From Microbotryum silenes-acaulis (lineage: Eukaryota > Basidiomycota > Microbotryomycetes > Microbotryales > Microbotryaceae), in the NCBI GenBank assembly GCA_003665825.1, contig QPFY01000003.1, positions 1,984,001-2,048,000 of the forward strand: a stretch of 64,000 nt of DNA. The letters run 5' to 3'. Positions 35,367-46,479 of this stretch are shown one piece after another (positions within the stretch are counted from its first letter, which is position 1; each line of letters opens with the position of its first letter). The notes under the pieces are model-generated. The model was given only the letters and a program-made list of their open reading frames with translations. It was not told where the DNA came from and made no database searches. The translations under genes and the position numbers were made by a program.

Positions 35367-37656
35367 ATGCAAGATCCGTCACTCTATGATGCGCGGCACC
35401 CTTGGGATGATGTCAGCTCGATTGGTGTCCCATGCGTGGCTTCAACTCCTCGTTGGTCGACCAAGGAACAGGGCCTGGCCTCGTCGATCGTATCGCTGCC
35501 AGAGTCGTATCAATCTAGCGGAACATCAGCCCAAGCATCGACCGCCGCATCATCACCGCCGCCGAACCCGTCGTCTGGCGATCACTCTTCCACCGGTACA
35601 TCAAGCGCCTCCTCGTCATCTGGAAGTTCGAGCTCTGATGACGGCCGGGGGCTCGAGTGGCCGCCATTGAGGGACTATTTCATCAAGTCAATGCACGACT
35701 CGGAAGCGGAGGGCAGCAGAACAGGGCCTTCAGGGATGCCCGAGATCACTTGGGAGTCCGGGAAGCCGAGTCTGGTGAGTCGGCCTCGTTGACTCGGAAC
35801 GGACTGAGCCAGCTTGGTTCGGGCAAGGGGCAAGGGGCAAGAGGGTAAAGCGTCTAATCGTTGACGAGTGCGTTCGACCTGTGCAGAGAACCCGCGGACG
35901 TTTCATTACCTACCGTGACCCACTGCATTTCGGTCACCGGGACTTCTCCGACAAGATGCCGGGTGCTGCCCTCCTCACTCGAGAAGCCTTTGAAGCCGGA
36001 GGCGCCAACGCAATCAGCGCCAACAGGAGCTCACACTGCGAGCAGCACGAGGCTCCACAAGACTGGTCACGGGTCGCGGTAGTAGGTGATATCATGGTCA
36101 GGGGTCAGGTACCCAATGTAGGTGGCGACAAAGAAGCTCTCCACGAACGGTTTGAGGGGTACATCCGTGCGCTCGCCTCCAACCCGATCCGCTCGCACGC
36201 CTTCGGCTTTATCCTCGTCGAATCGACCCTCGTCATCTTTCTTTGCACCCATAGCGGTCTATTCTTCAGTCCCGATATTGAGTGCACCGAAGCAAATGGC
36301 TACCTCTCGACCTTCTTTGCTCGACTGCTCAGCCTGACGGACTCGGAGCTTGGCATCGTCGCGAGCCTGTCTGCTTACCCGTTCGCCTTCGCCGGGTTGC
36401 CTCTGCGGGTGCCTCGATATCGCAAGCATTTGGCGTCAGTCCCCACGTTCAGTCGCGTCGAGGTTGTGGAACAGCTCTGCCGGAGCACCTTCTGGGATGG
36501 ACGGTGCACGTCGGCCTATCGAGTCAGGGCGACCCGAGGCGGTGGCGAGAAGGAAGCGTCCACGTCTACCCAGGAATATGCCATGACGGTTTCTTTCGTA
36601 GCGGCGCCTCGAAGCGATGAACACGACCGTATCCGCCTCTCCATCGCTACAGCTTCACTCGAAGAGCGCGAAGGGTTGACCAACATTGTCGATGTGTACC
36701 GCGAGAGCGAGTTCACCGTTGTGCCCAAGTTTCTCGGAGGCGGCGGTGGCCTGCCGCGTGGGTTCCGATTCACGCCAAGGGCGATGGAAGTCGCCTTTCA
36801 TGAGCAATGCTTTGATCCCATCTGGGTCATCGATTCGACCGTCTCCCTTGCTCGAGCCATCCTGGGTGTAGCCAAAGGTGAATGTCAGGACTTAGCTATG
36901 ATTGGGGCGTGTCGGCGCCATGATCTCACGAGCTCCTGTGTCGTCCTCAGGTCTGCGTAATCTCTACCGGATGCACATCCTGCATCGTGACGTTTCGGCC
37001 GGGAACATTATGGTCGCTCCAAATGGACAGGGTGTGCTCATCGATTACGACCTGGCCATCTACATCAAGGATGACGGTCCCCCCCCCGCCGAGCGATACC
37101 GCCGAGCCGTAGGTTCAGCTTCGCTGGGAGTCGAACGTAAAGACTTCGAGTGTGCTGTATGAGCTGACGAGCCCGGGCTGTCTCGTCTCCGTAGGGGACT
37201 TTTGCCTTCCTAGCTCGCCAAAGATTCCCACCCCTTGGGGGTGTGGGACCCCCTCTTCCCCATCAGCCCTGGCACGACATCGAGTCGCTCGCCTACGTGA
37301 TTCTCTACCTCATATTCAGTCGACCCGAGGGTCCCAATGGCCCAAAGGCCATGGTACCCACCATGAAAATCATTTGGTCCGGCTGGGAGGACCCGGGAAG
37401 CTTCCCCGCCGAAAGCAAGATGGTGCTGTTCCGAAGCCACTACGGCCTACAAAAGACACTTCAACCCTACACATCTTATTGGACTGGCGTTTTCGACCTA
37501 CTCGGAATCGTCATGCACTTTTGCGGGCTGGATCATCCCCGGAGTCGCAACCTGAGGCAGAGAGAAGAAGCTGAAGTGGAAGCTCCGTGGGAGCAGGGTA
37601 AGCTTTCTCACGATGGATTGATTTCTGATTTGGCAGCCCTTGTCGACAGGCCTTAG
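35367..37656 (+). CDS. FunK1-type kinase D (672 aa)
   Basis: Exons 35367-35774, 35887-36877, 36951-37108 and 37195-37656; 2019 nt, in frame. The N-terminus has a Ser-rich segment at about residues 45-95. RTRGRFITYRDP follows the first intron in the place of TGDRRLV in the other genes. The lobe with HEQCFDPIWVIDSTVSLARA leads to the catalytic loop HILHRDVSAGNIMVAPNGQG, then VLIDYDLAIYI with the metal-binding Asp and an Asp/Pro insert. The C-terminal part has PWHDIESLAYVIL in place of HERWHDIES. All catalytic residues are present and the frame is open, so this is a good candidate for an active kinase. It stands alone, outside the inverted duplication. The HRD exon is 158 nt, one codon longer than in B, C, E, F and G. 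Confidence 0.9.
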
Positions 37657-38404
37657 AAGCCGAGGCCCTGCTTATCAACATCTAGAGGTGATCCTTCCTC
37701 CGCCTAGCTGCTGCTTCAGCTGTCCGGGCCGAGCTCGTTCAAGCAACCTTCACCCCGAGCTCGCCGTGGCTGTGGTTTCTCGCACCCAGCACAAATTCTC
37801 TGTAACATGGTTACATGCGGGATGGCAAGCCATGTAGGAATGACTGAGTGAAATATGACACTTGTACTTTTGCTGTATTGGAGTGGAACCCCCACTGTGA
37901 CGTCAAATAACGGCTAGCACAGCAATCACTGCAGCTCGGATTCAGTTGCCGTAATAAACATGCGCAAGCTCAACTCAACGAGAACGCATTAGAACCGCTA
38001 CGGTCAAGAGTTCCTCATAGGATCAGATCACCGGAGGATCGGATCCGATCCGATCTTTTTTTTTTCCAATCTCGCGTTGATCGATCTTTTCTTGATGCTA
38101 TCCACGAAAAACAATTTGATCCGAGACATTGAAGTGCCTTATATGGCAACAGATGACTTCACATCTCCCTGGTTGTCGCTATCGGTGTTGAGCGCATCAT
38201 TGTCACTACCACCACCACTGTTGTGCCCATCATAATCATCCTCCTCATCCTTGTCGGTAGCATCATCATCATCATCCGAAATAATCACCTCACTGATTCG
38301 CCTTTTTTTATGAGCTCCGGTTGCGCGCGGCGTTGCCCTCGCCGGTTTAGGTGTGTTTCGCATGACATCTACAAAATGCGAACATAACTTTATAGTCAGT
38401 TCAG
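37657..38404. other. Intergenic with acidic ORF relic and GATC-rich repeat
   Basis: Minus-strand frame 38363-38139 starts MRNTPKPARATPRATG, then KKRRISEVIISDDDDD. It resembles the start of the frame at 63648 (KRRLSKVITLEDDEDEDE), so both may be N-termini of one transposon family. A GATCCGATCCGATC run with a T tract lies at 38038-38065. Confidence 0.45.
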
Positions 38405-39165
38405 ACTGGCGGCTTTGGCTTGATTGATCTGCCTCAGCGCCTAGCGATCGATCACGCGAAGTGGGTCTTCCAGCTCCGGGCCCCGGACGGCTGCTTCACA
38501 CGCCACCTCTTCGACATCCGCATGCGCCTCCAGGCACCGAACCAACCAACCCCTTTCACCTTGTCCAGACCGGCCCCGAACCAGCACCGTCGCCCTTGGA
38601 TCTGGATCTGGTGGGCATACTTTTGCCATCCTCCTCCAAAGTGGGACCATGCGGTGAGACAGACAACGAAACTTCTCCCCGCACGTTGGGTCCGATACTT
38701 CGAAGCCTGGGCGTCGGTGACCACGCTCAATCCCCCGGAGCTCTCCAAGAGCCAGAACCTCGAACAATGGGCGACGCACGTTCTTTACTTCCCAGCGGGC
38801 CACGGAATACAACTCTCGGTAAACCCGACGCTTTTTCGAGGGCCCGATGGCGAGGTGATGACCCCGTCTTCGTTTGTGAACGCGTCCAAACGCCACCAAG
38901 TCTTCACCTTCCCTCCTATCGTCCCCAAGGGGCACCAGAAGGTATTCGATCTGCCTGAGCAGCGTTGGAACGCTTGGTGGAAGGCTCTGCGCAAGATTCG
39001 CCGGGTGCACACCTTCTCTCCCTGGGGTCCCTCCATCCGGACAGCCAAGTTGCCTCACCAACCAGCCCTCACCCCAACAATCAATCTGCCTCCTGTGTGA
39101 TGTGCCTCTCGGAGGCACCCGAGTGCCTGGCCCACCTTGCGGTTCGTGAGAATGCTTATTAAAGC
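38405..39165 (+). mobile_element. LINE (non-LTR retrotransposon) ORF2 C-terminal remnant
   Basis: The reading frame starts without ATG at GGFGLIDLPQRLAIDHAKWV, the typical post-reverse-transcriptase GGLGL..D....A...KW block of LINEs. A Trp-rich region (WVRYFEAWASVTTL, WNAWWKALRKIRR) follows. The end shifts frame near 39085 into CVMCLSEAPECLAHL, reminiscent of the terminal CxxC..H finger. No reverse transcriptase or endonuclease domain is present, so this is a 5'-truncated dead copy, as is usual for LINEs. Confidence 0.6.
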
Positions 39166-39440
39166 ACGGCAGTAAAGAGACGGGAGAGCGAGTCGATGCC
39201 TCACAGCTTATCCTTTGAGTATCTTGGAGTGAAATGGGAGCCTGTCTTATGTCTGCTCTTGCGATTTTCTCCCGTGTTGACCTACCCAGCAGCTTTTCAG
39301 CGACCATCCTAGAGCGACTGTGATAGCCCTCCGGAGAGGGGTTGAAGCGATCGCTGCACTAAACGGTAAATCAATAATATTATATATATAAAATGACAAC
39401 AAAGTAGTAAATCTAAACTATGGCATCTACTACACTAGAA
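39166..39440. other. AT-rich spacer downstream of LINE remnant
   Basis: Contains an AT-rich stretch (AATATTATATATATAAAATG) at about 39376-39396, between the LINE remnant and the 3' end of kinase E. Confidence 0.4.
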
Positions 39441-41825
39441 CTACTGTTTTCTGATCAAGGTCTCGATCAACTCGTCTATCTTTTGGATTATGCGGCGCAG
39501 GCTTAGCTCGCCGCTCGCCGCTCGCTCCGCCAAGACCTCTTCCATTCGACCTTGTTGAATCACATTTTGCGGGACATCCATTCCGCAGCACGCCCCGAGA
39601 ATTTCGACCAGTTCTGACAGCCCTGGCCATGCTTCCCTGCATGGTCCCATAAATATCTCCCTTTCTTCTGGAACGCAGAGGGTGTCTTGTTTTAAACCCG
39701 CTGCGCCGGCCAGGTTGCCACTTGAACCCTGGTTCCATGTTTTCCAGATTTCGTTCGTTACGGTGGCCATGCCCCTTTCTATGCCATCCGGTCGACTGAG
39801 CGCCACTGATAGAACAATCAAGAGTATACTCGTAACATCGTGCCACCAGCTATGTTGGATGTGCGCCATCTGGGGATTCAGAAGTGTCGGTGCCACGTAC
39901 GGTGAGATTCCCTGCAGACTCAATCAAGCGGTATCAAGACATCAGTACTAGACCATCGCAGAGGGTCAAGAATAGAAACCTCCCACATAGTACGTACGAA
40001 GCGTTTCAGTAGTGCAGCCTCGGAGAAGGGGCCGTTCAGCTCTGCCGCAAGATGCAGATCGGTAATGAGGCCCTCGCCATTGCCGTCGATCCCGAGTGAC
40101 TCGGGCTTCATGTCACGGTGCAGCCAGCCGAGTCGGTAGAGTTGGTCGACTCCTAGTCATCGCCAATACGCACGAGGCAAGTCAATGTGGGTTCATCTAA
40201 CTCTCGAGCTGTATGACCTACCAGTCACGGCACCCCTTGCTAGCTTTGCCAATCCCAGTGTTGAGTCGATGTCGCAAGTTAAGCCCAACGGTCGGAACGG
40301 TGGCTCATGGAACGCGAGTTCGAGGGCGCGTGGGGTGTAGCTTTCCCCGACTTTTGCATCGCCTTTGTTGATGAAGGTTGGCCCGGTGATGAAAGTTGTC
40401 TCCCGGTAGACGTCGCGAACATGCGAGAGATTACTGCGATCGCAATCTGGAGTTTGGCGGATTCGCTGGAGGAGCGAGTCGTAGCCTTCAATGCTCGCAG
40501 CTTCCACGTGAGCGACCGACATAATGTGAGTCGGAACGGTAGGAACATCCGTGCGATCGCCGTTGCAATGCGCGACAGAGAACATCGACGTCAGCTCCCC
40601 TTGCATCGAGGGATGGGTCGACTGCCGGTCCAGAACGACGATATCACCCAGCAAATTCGGATTTGGAGTGTCGCCGTAAATCGGAACTCGGGGAGGAAGC
40701 GACACCGAGCGAAGGAAGTAGGGGAGCTTGTCACCGCCCGCGAGGATCCCGGACTCCGTGTCGCTCAGCAACAGACATCGGATGAGGAATCGGATCAACA
40801 GTCGACTATCACGTTTGCACTCGATTTCCTCAGATCGAATGATGCCGGAAGGCATATCGACGTAGATCGTGAGCATTGTTGAGCAGATTGTGGCACCGAA
40901 GGTCCACCGTCGGATCGTGGGAGTTGGGCGAAACCGATAAAACCGCCGACCGGTTTGCTCCATCGCTGCAACATTCGAGTTGTCGGTGTGACTCGATTTA
41001 AACTCCCAAAACATCGCCACCTGGGTTGTTTGCCTTTGGTCCTTTGGTTTTGAGCGCCTCTCGTTCTTTGGCTTCCTCTGCCTCCTCTCCCCATGGGGAC
41101 TCGGCCCATCGCCGCCGGGGGGCTCGGTGCTTGCAAGGGGTGACCCTGGTGGGCCGCTGGTCCATGCATCGATGATATCGGGTTTCTGGCACGATTCCAG
41201 CGTTACGATCATATCGCAGGCTTTATTACTGCTGGGATAGTCGCCACTCGACTCGGGTAAGTCGTGCGGACAAGCACCACAAGGGATGAGCCTTCGAAAA
41301 GTCTTCCCCTCCATCTGCAGTGTAGGATCCCACTCAGGTCAGGTTTAGGCATCATCACGGTGCGAAGAGAGAATGAAGCAAGACTGAGAGACTCGGCTTA
41401 CCACGAGGTTGATCTTGTTCGCCATAGCCTCCATCGTCGGCTCGGTTCCAACATGGTCGAATGTCTCGTTCGCGAGGACGAGCTCGACAAGCGCGTCGAT
41501 CTTCAGCGACGGTTGGGTGAAGTATTCGCCCAGAGGGCTCGATACCGCAGCCGTAGCCTCCATCAGGTGTTCGAACCGTTCCTTGACGTGCGTTTTGCTG
41601 TTCGTTGCTTGACTGGTCGAACGCGATGGTGAAAATAGTGGGTTGGATGGGATGGGCCCAGGCGTTAGGTTCGCCGGTCCCGAGCCTGCAACACGATCGT
41701 ACAAGAGCAGCTTAGTGGGCCACTCTGAGCGACAGCTAGATCGCGAAAGTGTCCGATCTACTCAAAAACCACCGGAACTTACTTGGCATGTCATCTTGTG
41801 GTGCCGAGGTGCGGCTCTCTAGCAT
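39441..41825 (-). CDS. FunK1-type kinase E with altered catalytic loop (681 aa)
   Basis: Minus-strand exons 41825-41783, 41685-41402, 41314-40222, 40152-39998 and 39911-39441; 2046 nt, in frame. The first tiny exon gives MLESRTSAPQDDMPS. The middle exon has a charged, Pro-rich insert. The catalytic loop is GWLHRDMKPESLGIDGNG: His-Arg-Asp is kept but the Asn two residues before the end of the usual HRDxSxGN is Ser, and K-P replaces S-x-G. The DFG position reads LITDLHLAA. The C-terminal WWHDVTSILLIVL replaces HERWHDIES. The 155-nt HRD exon and intron phases match B, C, F and G. Substitutions at catalytic positions suggest a weakened or pseudo-kinase, although the frame is fully open. Confidence 0.88.
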
Positions 41826-42089
41826 ATCTTTCTCGAGACTGCAGTGTGGAGGTTGAATGAAAGGCAAAGACCAATTTTATCAGTCGTAGTGGGGAACATG
41901 GCCTTGGAAGAAGTAGTCGACTAACCCGAAGCTCACGAGGATACAAAGGCGTAGTAGGATTGTAGATCAAGGTGTTGCACTGCGCAGCGCTAAAAAGTTG
42001 AGGCAAGCAAAAGGAAAGTGAGCAAGAGCTATGCGCCCACCTCCCTGCAATGTTCAAGGTCGCTGCGAGCTTCGTCCGCACTTCCCGGA

Positions 42090-42325
42090 CTGTGGGGAAG
42101 GGAAGAAAAAGGATCGGCGCGTCGCGGCGCGCCTGAGATGCCTGTTTAATGGAGGTCTACTCAGAAGATTGCGCCACATAACACCTTCTATCTTGAAAGA
42201 TTGCACCACAAAAAACACCTTCTCTCTACTGAAAAGATTGCACCACAAAACACCTCCATTGAATAAGCATCTCAAGCGCGCGAGCGCCGCATCCTTTTTC
42301 TTTTCGGGAGGGGCAGACGGAGCTC
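42090..42325. mobile_element. MITE-like element with ~60-bp terminal inverted repeats
   Basis: The sequence from about 42104 (AAGAAAAAGGATCGGCGCGT...GAGATGCCTGTTTAATGGAGG) is repeated inverted ending near 42303 (CCTCCATTGAATAAGCATCTCAAGCGCGC...CATCCTTTTTCTT). The ~80-bp middle has AAGATTGCACCACAAAACACC-type direct repeats. No coding capacity. Confidence 0.7.
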
Positions 42326-42664
42326 GCGGATGTGGGCGCATAGCGCCACCGAGCCCTAGCCAACCAGCAAATATAAGAGTGACATAGTGGGGATCTTGAA
42401 ACAAAGTCGCCTGTGAGCGCGATCCAGTAATGACGTAGGTTTCTACCCGAGCTGGCAGCGCCAACGTCACGACGTACGCAGCGAATGCTCCAGCCCCGCG
42501 ATCCCGCGCGAAGTTGCCGTTTAGCGCGATCGATGCTCGAATCGGCATGTGCCTGACGTTGACCTCCGCCTCGGCGTCTAGGGCTGAGTTCGGTGCGTGC
42601 GAATGCTCCGAGACCGAGAGTGATCAGTGTTGAAGGTGTTAGTAGACCTTGCACTGATATCAGG

Positions 42665-42737
42665 GGCCGGATAGCTTAGTTGGTCAAAGCTTTTCTAATG
42701 AATGGAAGCGACCCAGGTTCGACTCCTGGTCCAGCCG
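42665..42737 (+). tRNA. tRNA-like gene with imperfect anticodon arm (possibly tRNA-Ile AAT, or pseudogene)
   Basis: Acceptor GGCCGGA pairs with TCCAGCC (one C-A mismatch). The D arm is GCTT-AGTTGGTCA-AAGC and the T arm is a perfect CCAGG-TTCGACT-CCTGG; total 73 nt. A- and B-box sequences are good. The anticodon arm is poor: a loop CTAATGA would give anticodon AAT (Ile), but its stem has mismatches. A five-pair stem CTTTT/GGAAG leaves a nine-base loop. It is either a degenerate tRNA or one whose fold I cannot resolve. A T-rich stretch follows at 42738-42755. Confidence 0.6.
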
Positions 42738-43660
42738 TTCTTCTTCTTTTGTTGATCATTTCGGGATCATCGTTGATTCCAACAATCAGGAGCACAGCGC
42801 ATTCCCACCACCTCGGGCAGACAATAAAAGGTTCGATCTTAATCGCACCGCGCAGCGGCAGCGGCAAAATCAGCTGATCAAATCGGCAGCATGGGCCGGT
42901 AGCAAATTTGGCGCCGAACAATTGCAAGCCGACACGTCTTGTTCAAGTCCGTTTCGACTACAACAGTCGATCCGCATGCTGTAGAGTGCTGTATGTAATT
43001 TCTGGCGGGAGGATATGATTGTTATGTCTTGACATGGTAATCTTAAGAGAAACGAATGTTGACCATTCTGAAACGTCGACTCGGAGTCGCTTTACTAGTG
43101 GCAGGCTCAAGCTCGAGGTACGGTCCAGGTCGAACACGTGATCCATCCTGATCGATTTACTGGCGCGCTGGGCCCAGTTGCCTTCCGGAATTTTGGCCCT
43201 GAAAAGTGCCCCCTTGCTGTAGCACGGCATATATTGGTGCTATCTGAAAACTGGAGGGATACGTCTCTACTTCGTCATTATTGATGAGGCTTCACCGAAG
43301 CTTGAAGTCTAGGAACGCTTGATCGACTCGCTACAGCAGCTTCAAGAATCAACTGATTCCGAACGAGACGCAGGTCGGCGCACGGACCAGTCGTAGTCCA
43401 GTCCGCGTCGAAGGCCGCATAGATCCAGGTCACTCAAGCCCGGCCGCGCCTCACGCATCCTCTCTCTCCTCCACTCAACATCGCACCTCCCCTCATGATG
43501 AACCATGTCGGTACAAACACCCAGGCCGGTTAGGGGACCGCCCCGTCGACATCCATCAATTGAGTTCAGGGCGTCTCCCTTGCGATCAGCTTCAAGGGCC
43601 AGTCCTACGACCCCAGCACCGAATCATTTAACCAAACCGACAACCGTTCTCGGTCACTGG
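42738..43660. other. Intergenic, no gene supported
   Basis: No recognisable features between the tRNA-like gene and the helicase relic. Confidence 0.4.
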
Positions 43661-43667
43661 AGGCCAC

Positions 43668-44136
43668 GTGTTGGCTCACCAGGACCGACGAGATTCCAGC
43701 GAATTACGCAAGAAGATCAAAGTTATTCTGGGCGAAAGTCTTGACGAGGACTCTAACTCCTCGGCCTATGCAGATCGAGGCCATTGCTGCACTTTTCGGG
43801 ATCGATATGACACTGTGTTCGTCACAGCGCCAACAAGTCCAGGCAAAGATGTTATTTTCGAAGCAATGCATCTCATTTTTGTACGCAGGGCCGTCACCAT
43901 TATTGTCAGTCCACTGAACGCACTGAGCAATCATCAGGTGAGTTTTCCTGCCGACTGGCTTTGCTGGACCGACATCCGTGCTGATTCCCGCAGTCACATG
44001 CTTCTTTCAGGGCTGCCACTCTCAATCGAAAGGAAAAGAACGCGCTTGTCGTATCTGAGGAGACCTGGAGAGATGGCGAGCTGTACAGGCACTTGGACGA
44101 CCCCAATCACAAGACCTCCTTCATTTTGATCGCATA
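43668..44136 (+). pseudogene. RecQ-like DNA helicase N-terminal relic
   Basis: The frame with LRKKIKVILGE changes to one reading RPMQIEAIAALFGIDM (near 43767), then returns to YDTVFVTAPTSPGKDVIF, where APTSPGKD is a degenerate Walker A (usual form APTGSGKS). AVTIIVSPLNALSNHQ is helicase motif Ia, ending at a GTGAGT donor (about 43939). After acceptor CCGCAG, a later frame gives NALVVSEETWRDGELYRHLD. Frameshifts and absence of the DEAH box, motif III and C-terminal helicase half show it is dead. RecQ-like genes are common next to fungal telomeres, which fits the rest of this region. Confidence 0.6.
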
Positions 44137-44289
44137 TGCCGGTTGACCTCCTGTTTGAGTGAAGTACACATGTGTCGATTTTCCTTCCTGTTTGCTGCGT
44201 GTCAAGTCTCCTGAAATGCATATCAACAGTGCAAATTGGGCAATATCTATCTCTAAGGAGTCCTTTCGAGAGCGCGTCAAGCTGCCCAT

Positions 44290-45683
44290 CTATGACGAGG
44301 ACAGCGGGTGGTGTGCATCAAGGATCGCGAAAACTGAGGCCAAGATGAGGGACCAGTCGAGCAAGCGCTCGATATATCTGAGCTTTGATCCCGGTTGTAG
44401 ACGTCGAGTCGGATTGGGGAGTTGGGAGGAGATGCTGAAGATTGACTCGTGGTAACGACGCTCGATTTGCAGAGTAGGCTCGAAGATTGTAAGCGCCGGC
44501 AATATCTCCGTTCTACATGTGGGCGTAACCAAAAGTCCATGAAGCAGCTCGGTTCGTCTAACCAATTGCTGATCGTTGACGTGATGTGTGACGTCAATGT
44601 TGTCAACGGTCACATGGAAGTACTTGTTCAAGTCAATCTCGTTTAGTTTCGTCGAATTGGCCTTCGTCAAGCTCGCAGCTGCTTGGAGAGTCGTCAAGCC
44701 GCAATCGCACAGAAACATTGTCAATCGGTCGTTGGCTCCACATGCGAGAGCCACGAGACCGTTGCGATGCTGCATGGGGTTGTTCGTTCGGTTGCAAGCG
44801 AATGCGATCTGACCCATGACACTGCGGTAAAGCTGCGGCCAGCGTGTTGATTTTTGGTGTCAATTCGCTGCGATACCCAGCCGAGCTAGGGTCAGAAACA
44901 CTCACAAATTCGATACGTCTTTTTTCGTGACCGGGCTCTTGCTCTTGCTCTGGATCGGAACCATTCTCCCGGGTGGCTTCTTCCATCTCGACATCAGTGG
45001 AGGCTGTTCAAGTTGGGTCCTTGTCGCAGTTGATTGGCTCAGCCGGTGGTGGGTCTCCGCATTGTGATAGCAAGTTACGAATCCGTCCGCTGATAAAAGG
45101 GTTGTCTTCGGCGATTGCATCGAGCCGGGCGATCGGATGCGAGGATTTCGGGAGTCAAGTCATGGCTAGCGACGGAGGCACTTGGTTCGCTTCATCTCGT
45201 TAACGATGATTGAGTCGGCCTGCACGCGGATAAGGCAAGTATTCAGTGGCTTTTTCGAATCCGGAGAATCGATCCGAGAAGTACGAAGTGTTGCCCACCT
45301 GCTCGGCGATCCAGTCATTGATTCGGCTTCTTGACTCTGCGCCATCCTCGCGTGCAAGTCGTAGAATAAAATCAAGTACACGCTTGAGGCTGGACGAGTT
45401 GCTGTTGAACAGCTTTGGTCGGTGTGTTTGAATGCGTTCGGATCGTGTGGATGGGGCTGAAGTACCACAACAGGTATTGACATAGCGAGAGATCGCGGCT
45501 ACGAAATTCGGCGAAGATCAAGTCGAACAGAGCAGGCTCGCCGATGATGAGAGCGCCAGACACACGCTGCGCTCGGACCATCTGAGGCCCGATCGACCGA
45601 AATTGCAGACTTCGGATCGCTGCAGCTCCACCCACAGCTTATGGAAGCTCTCGCCACTTGGGGAAGTACTAAAATACACATAT
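44290..45683 (-). pseudogene. Relic of a DUF6589-like repetitive fungal gene
   Basis: Minus-strand pieces in shifting frames: LDAIAEDNPFISGRIRNLLS (about 45125-45070), an acidic linker MEEATRENGSDPEQEQEP, then GLVALACGANDRLTMFLCDC (about 44765-44705) and FHVTVDNIDVTHHVNDQQLV (about 44620-44560). This combination resembles multicopy basidiomycete proteins of the DUF6589 type. The in-frame stops and shifts mark it as a pseudogene. The family call is from memory of motif style and should be treated as tentative. Confidence 0.4.
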
Positions 45684-46479
45684 GCTATCATGTTCTCCTC
45701 GTAGGTGCCAAGTGAGTCTACTCATATAAGTGTTCAACACCCTCTGATCCAGTTGTATACCTAATATCAAGTCTGGCCCGAGGACAAGAAGCGTGGACCG
45801 CGCTCTCCAAAGTCGTCAAGGCCACAACGACTAGTGTATTTAAGTACACTCAAAGCACAATGCATGATAGCACAAATTAAGTATGTACAAACCAGTTGGG
45901 ATCGTGACAGAGTTAAAATACACTTATTTACGTCTACAAGTCCTCAAGTCTGCCGTGCCTCAGCTCCAGCGATACACCGAAGCCCGAAATGGATTTCCCA
46001 TATCGGAGATCGCGAGCGCCGGTGGCCGAAGGCTACGAGTGCGGCTGCCCCCCCACCCCTCTCTCAAATAGCACAGGAAGCTCGCGCGAGCTTCTTTGCA
46101 AGGGTCTCTCGGGACTCTGTGGCACGTGGTATTTGGCAATTTCCCATATATAGGAATCTGGATTCGGCACCGGACGGTGCGAGAACAAGGAGCTGAATTC
46201 GGCACCGGACGGTGCGGGAACAGGAATCGAGCGCAGTCTTCTCCCTCGAGTGAGATCTGTTTCGGCACCGCACGGTGCGGCGACAGGACATGAGCGCAAT
46301 CTCTTTGCAGCACCGCGAAAAGTTCGAGCTACACGATGTTGAGTCGATGCAATGAAGATCAAAAACACAATATCACGTGACTTTTTTGCCTCTGGGGCCA
46401 CGACCTAACTCAAGAGCCAAGTTTTTTTTAGGGGGAAGGCTTCTTCATTTACCTATACTTGCTAAACGGAAAGACGCTA
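45684..46479. other. Intergenic with hairpin element and triple palindrome
   Basis: About 45990-46155 is a relative of the MITE-like hairpin at 22.8 kb. A unit AAAGTCGTCAAGGCCACAAC next to an ACTAGTGTATTT stretch (45810-45845) recurs at 63216-63250, bracketing the repeat-rich block. Confidence 0.5.
46166..46279. repeat. Three spaced copies of palindrome GCACCG-NA-CGGTGC
   Basis: Copies at about 46166-46180, 46201-46215 and 46264-46278, each preceded by TTCG and the last two followed by GGAACAGGA/GGCGACAGGA-type sequence. Confidence 0.85.

Noticed and set aside
38441..39307. Minus-strand open frame of 288 aa
   Set aside because: Overlaps the plus-strand LINE block GGFGLIDLPQRLAIDHAKWV. Arg/Gly-rich composition typical of an antisense shadow.
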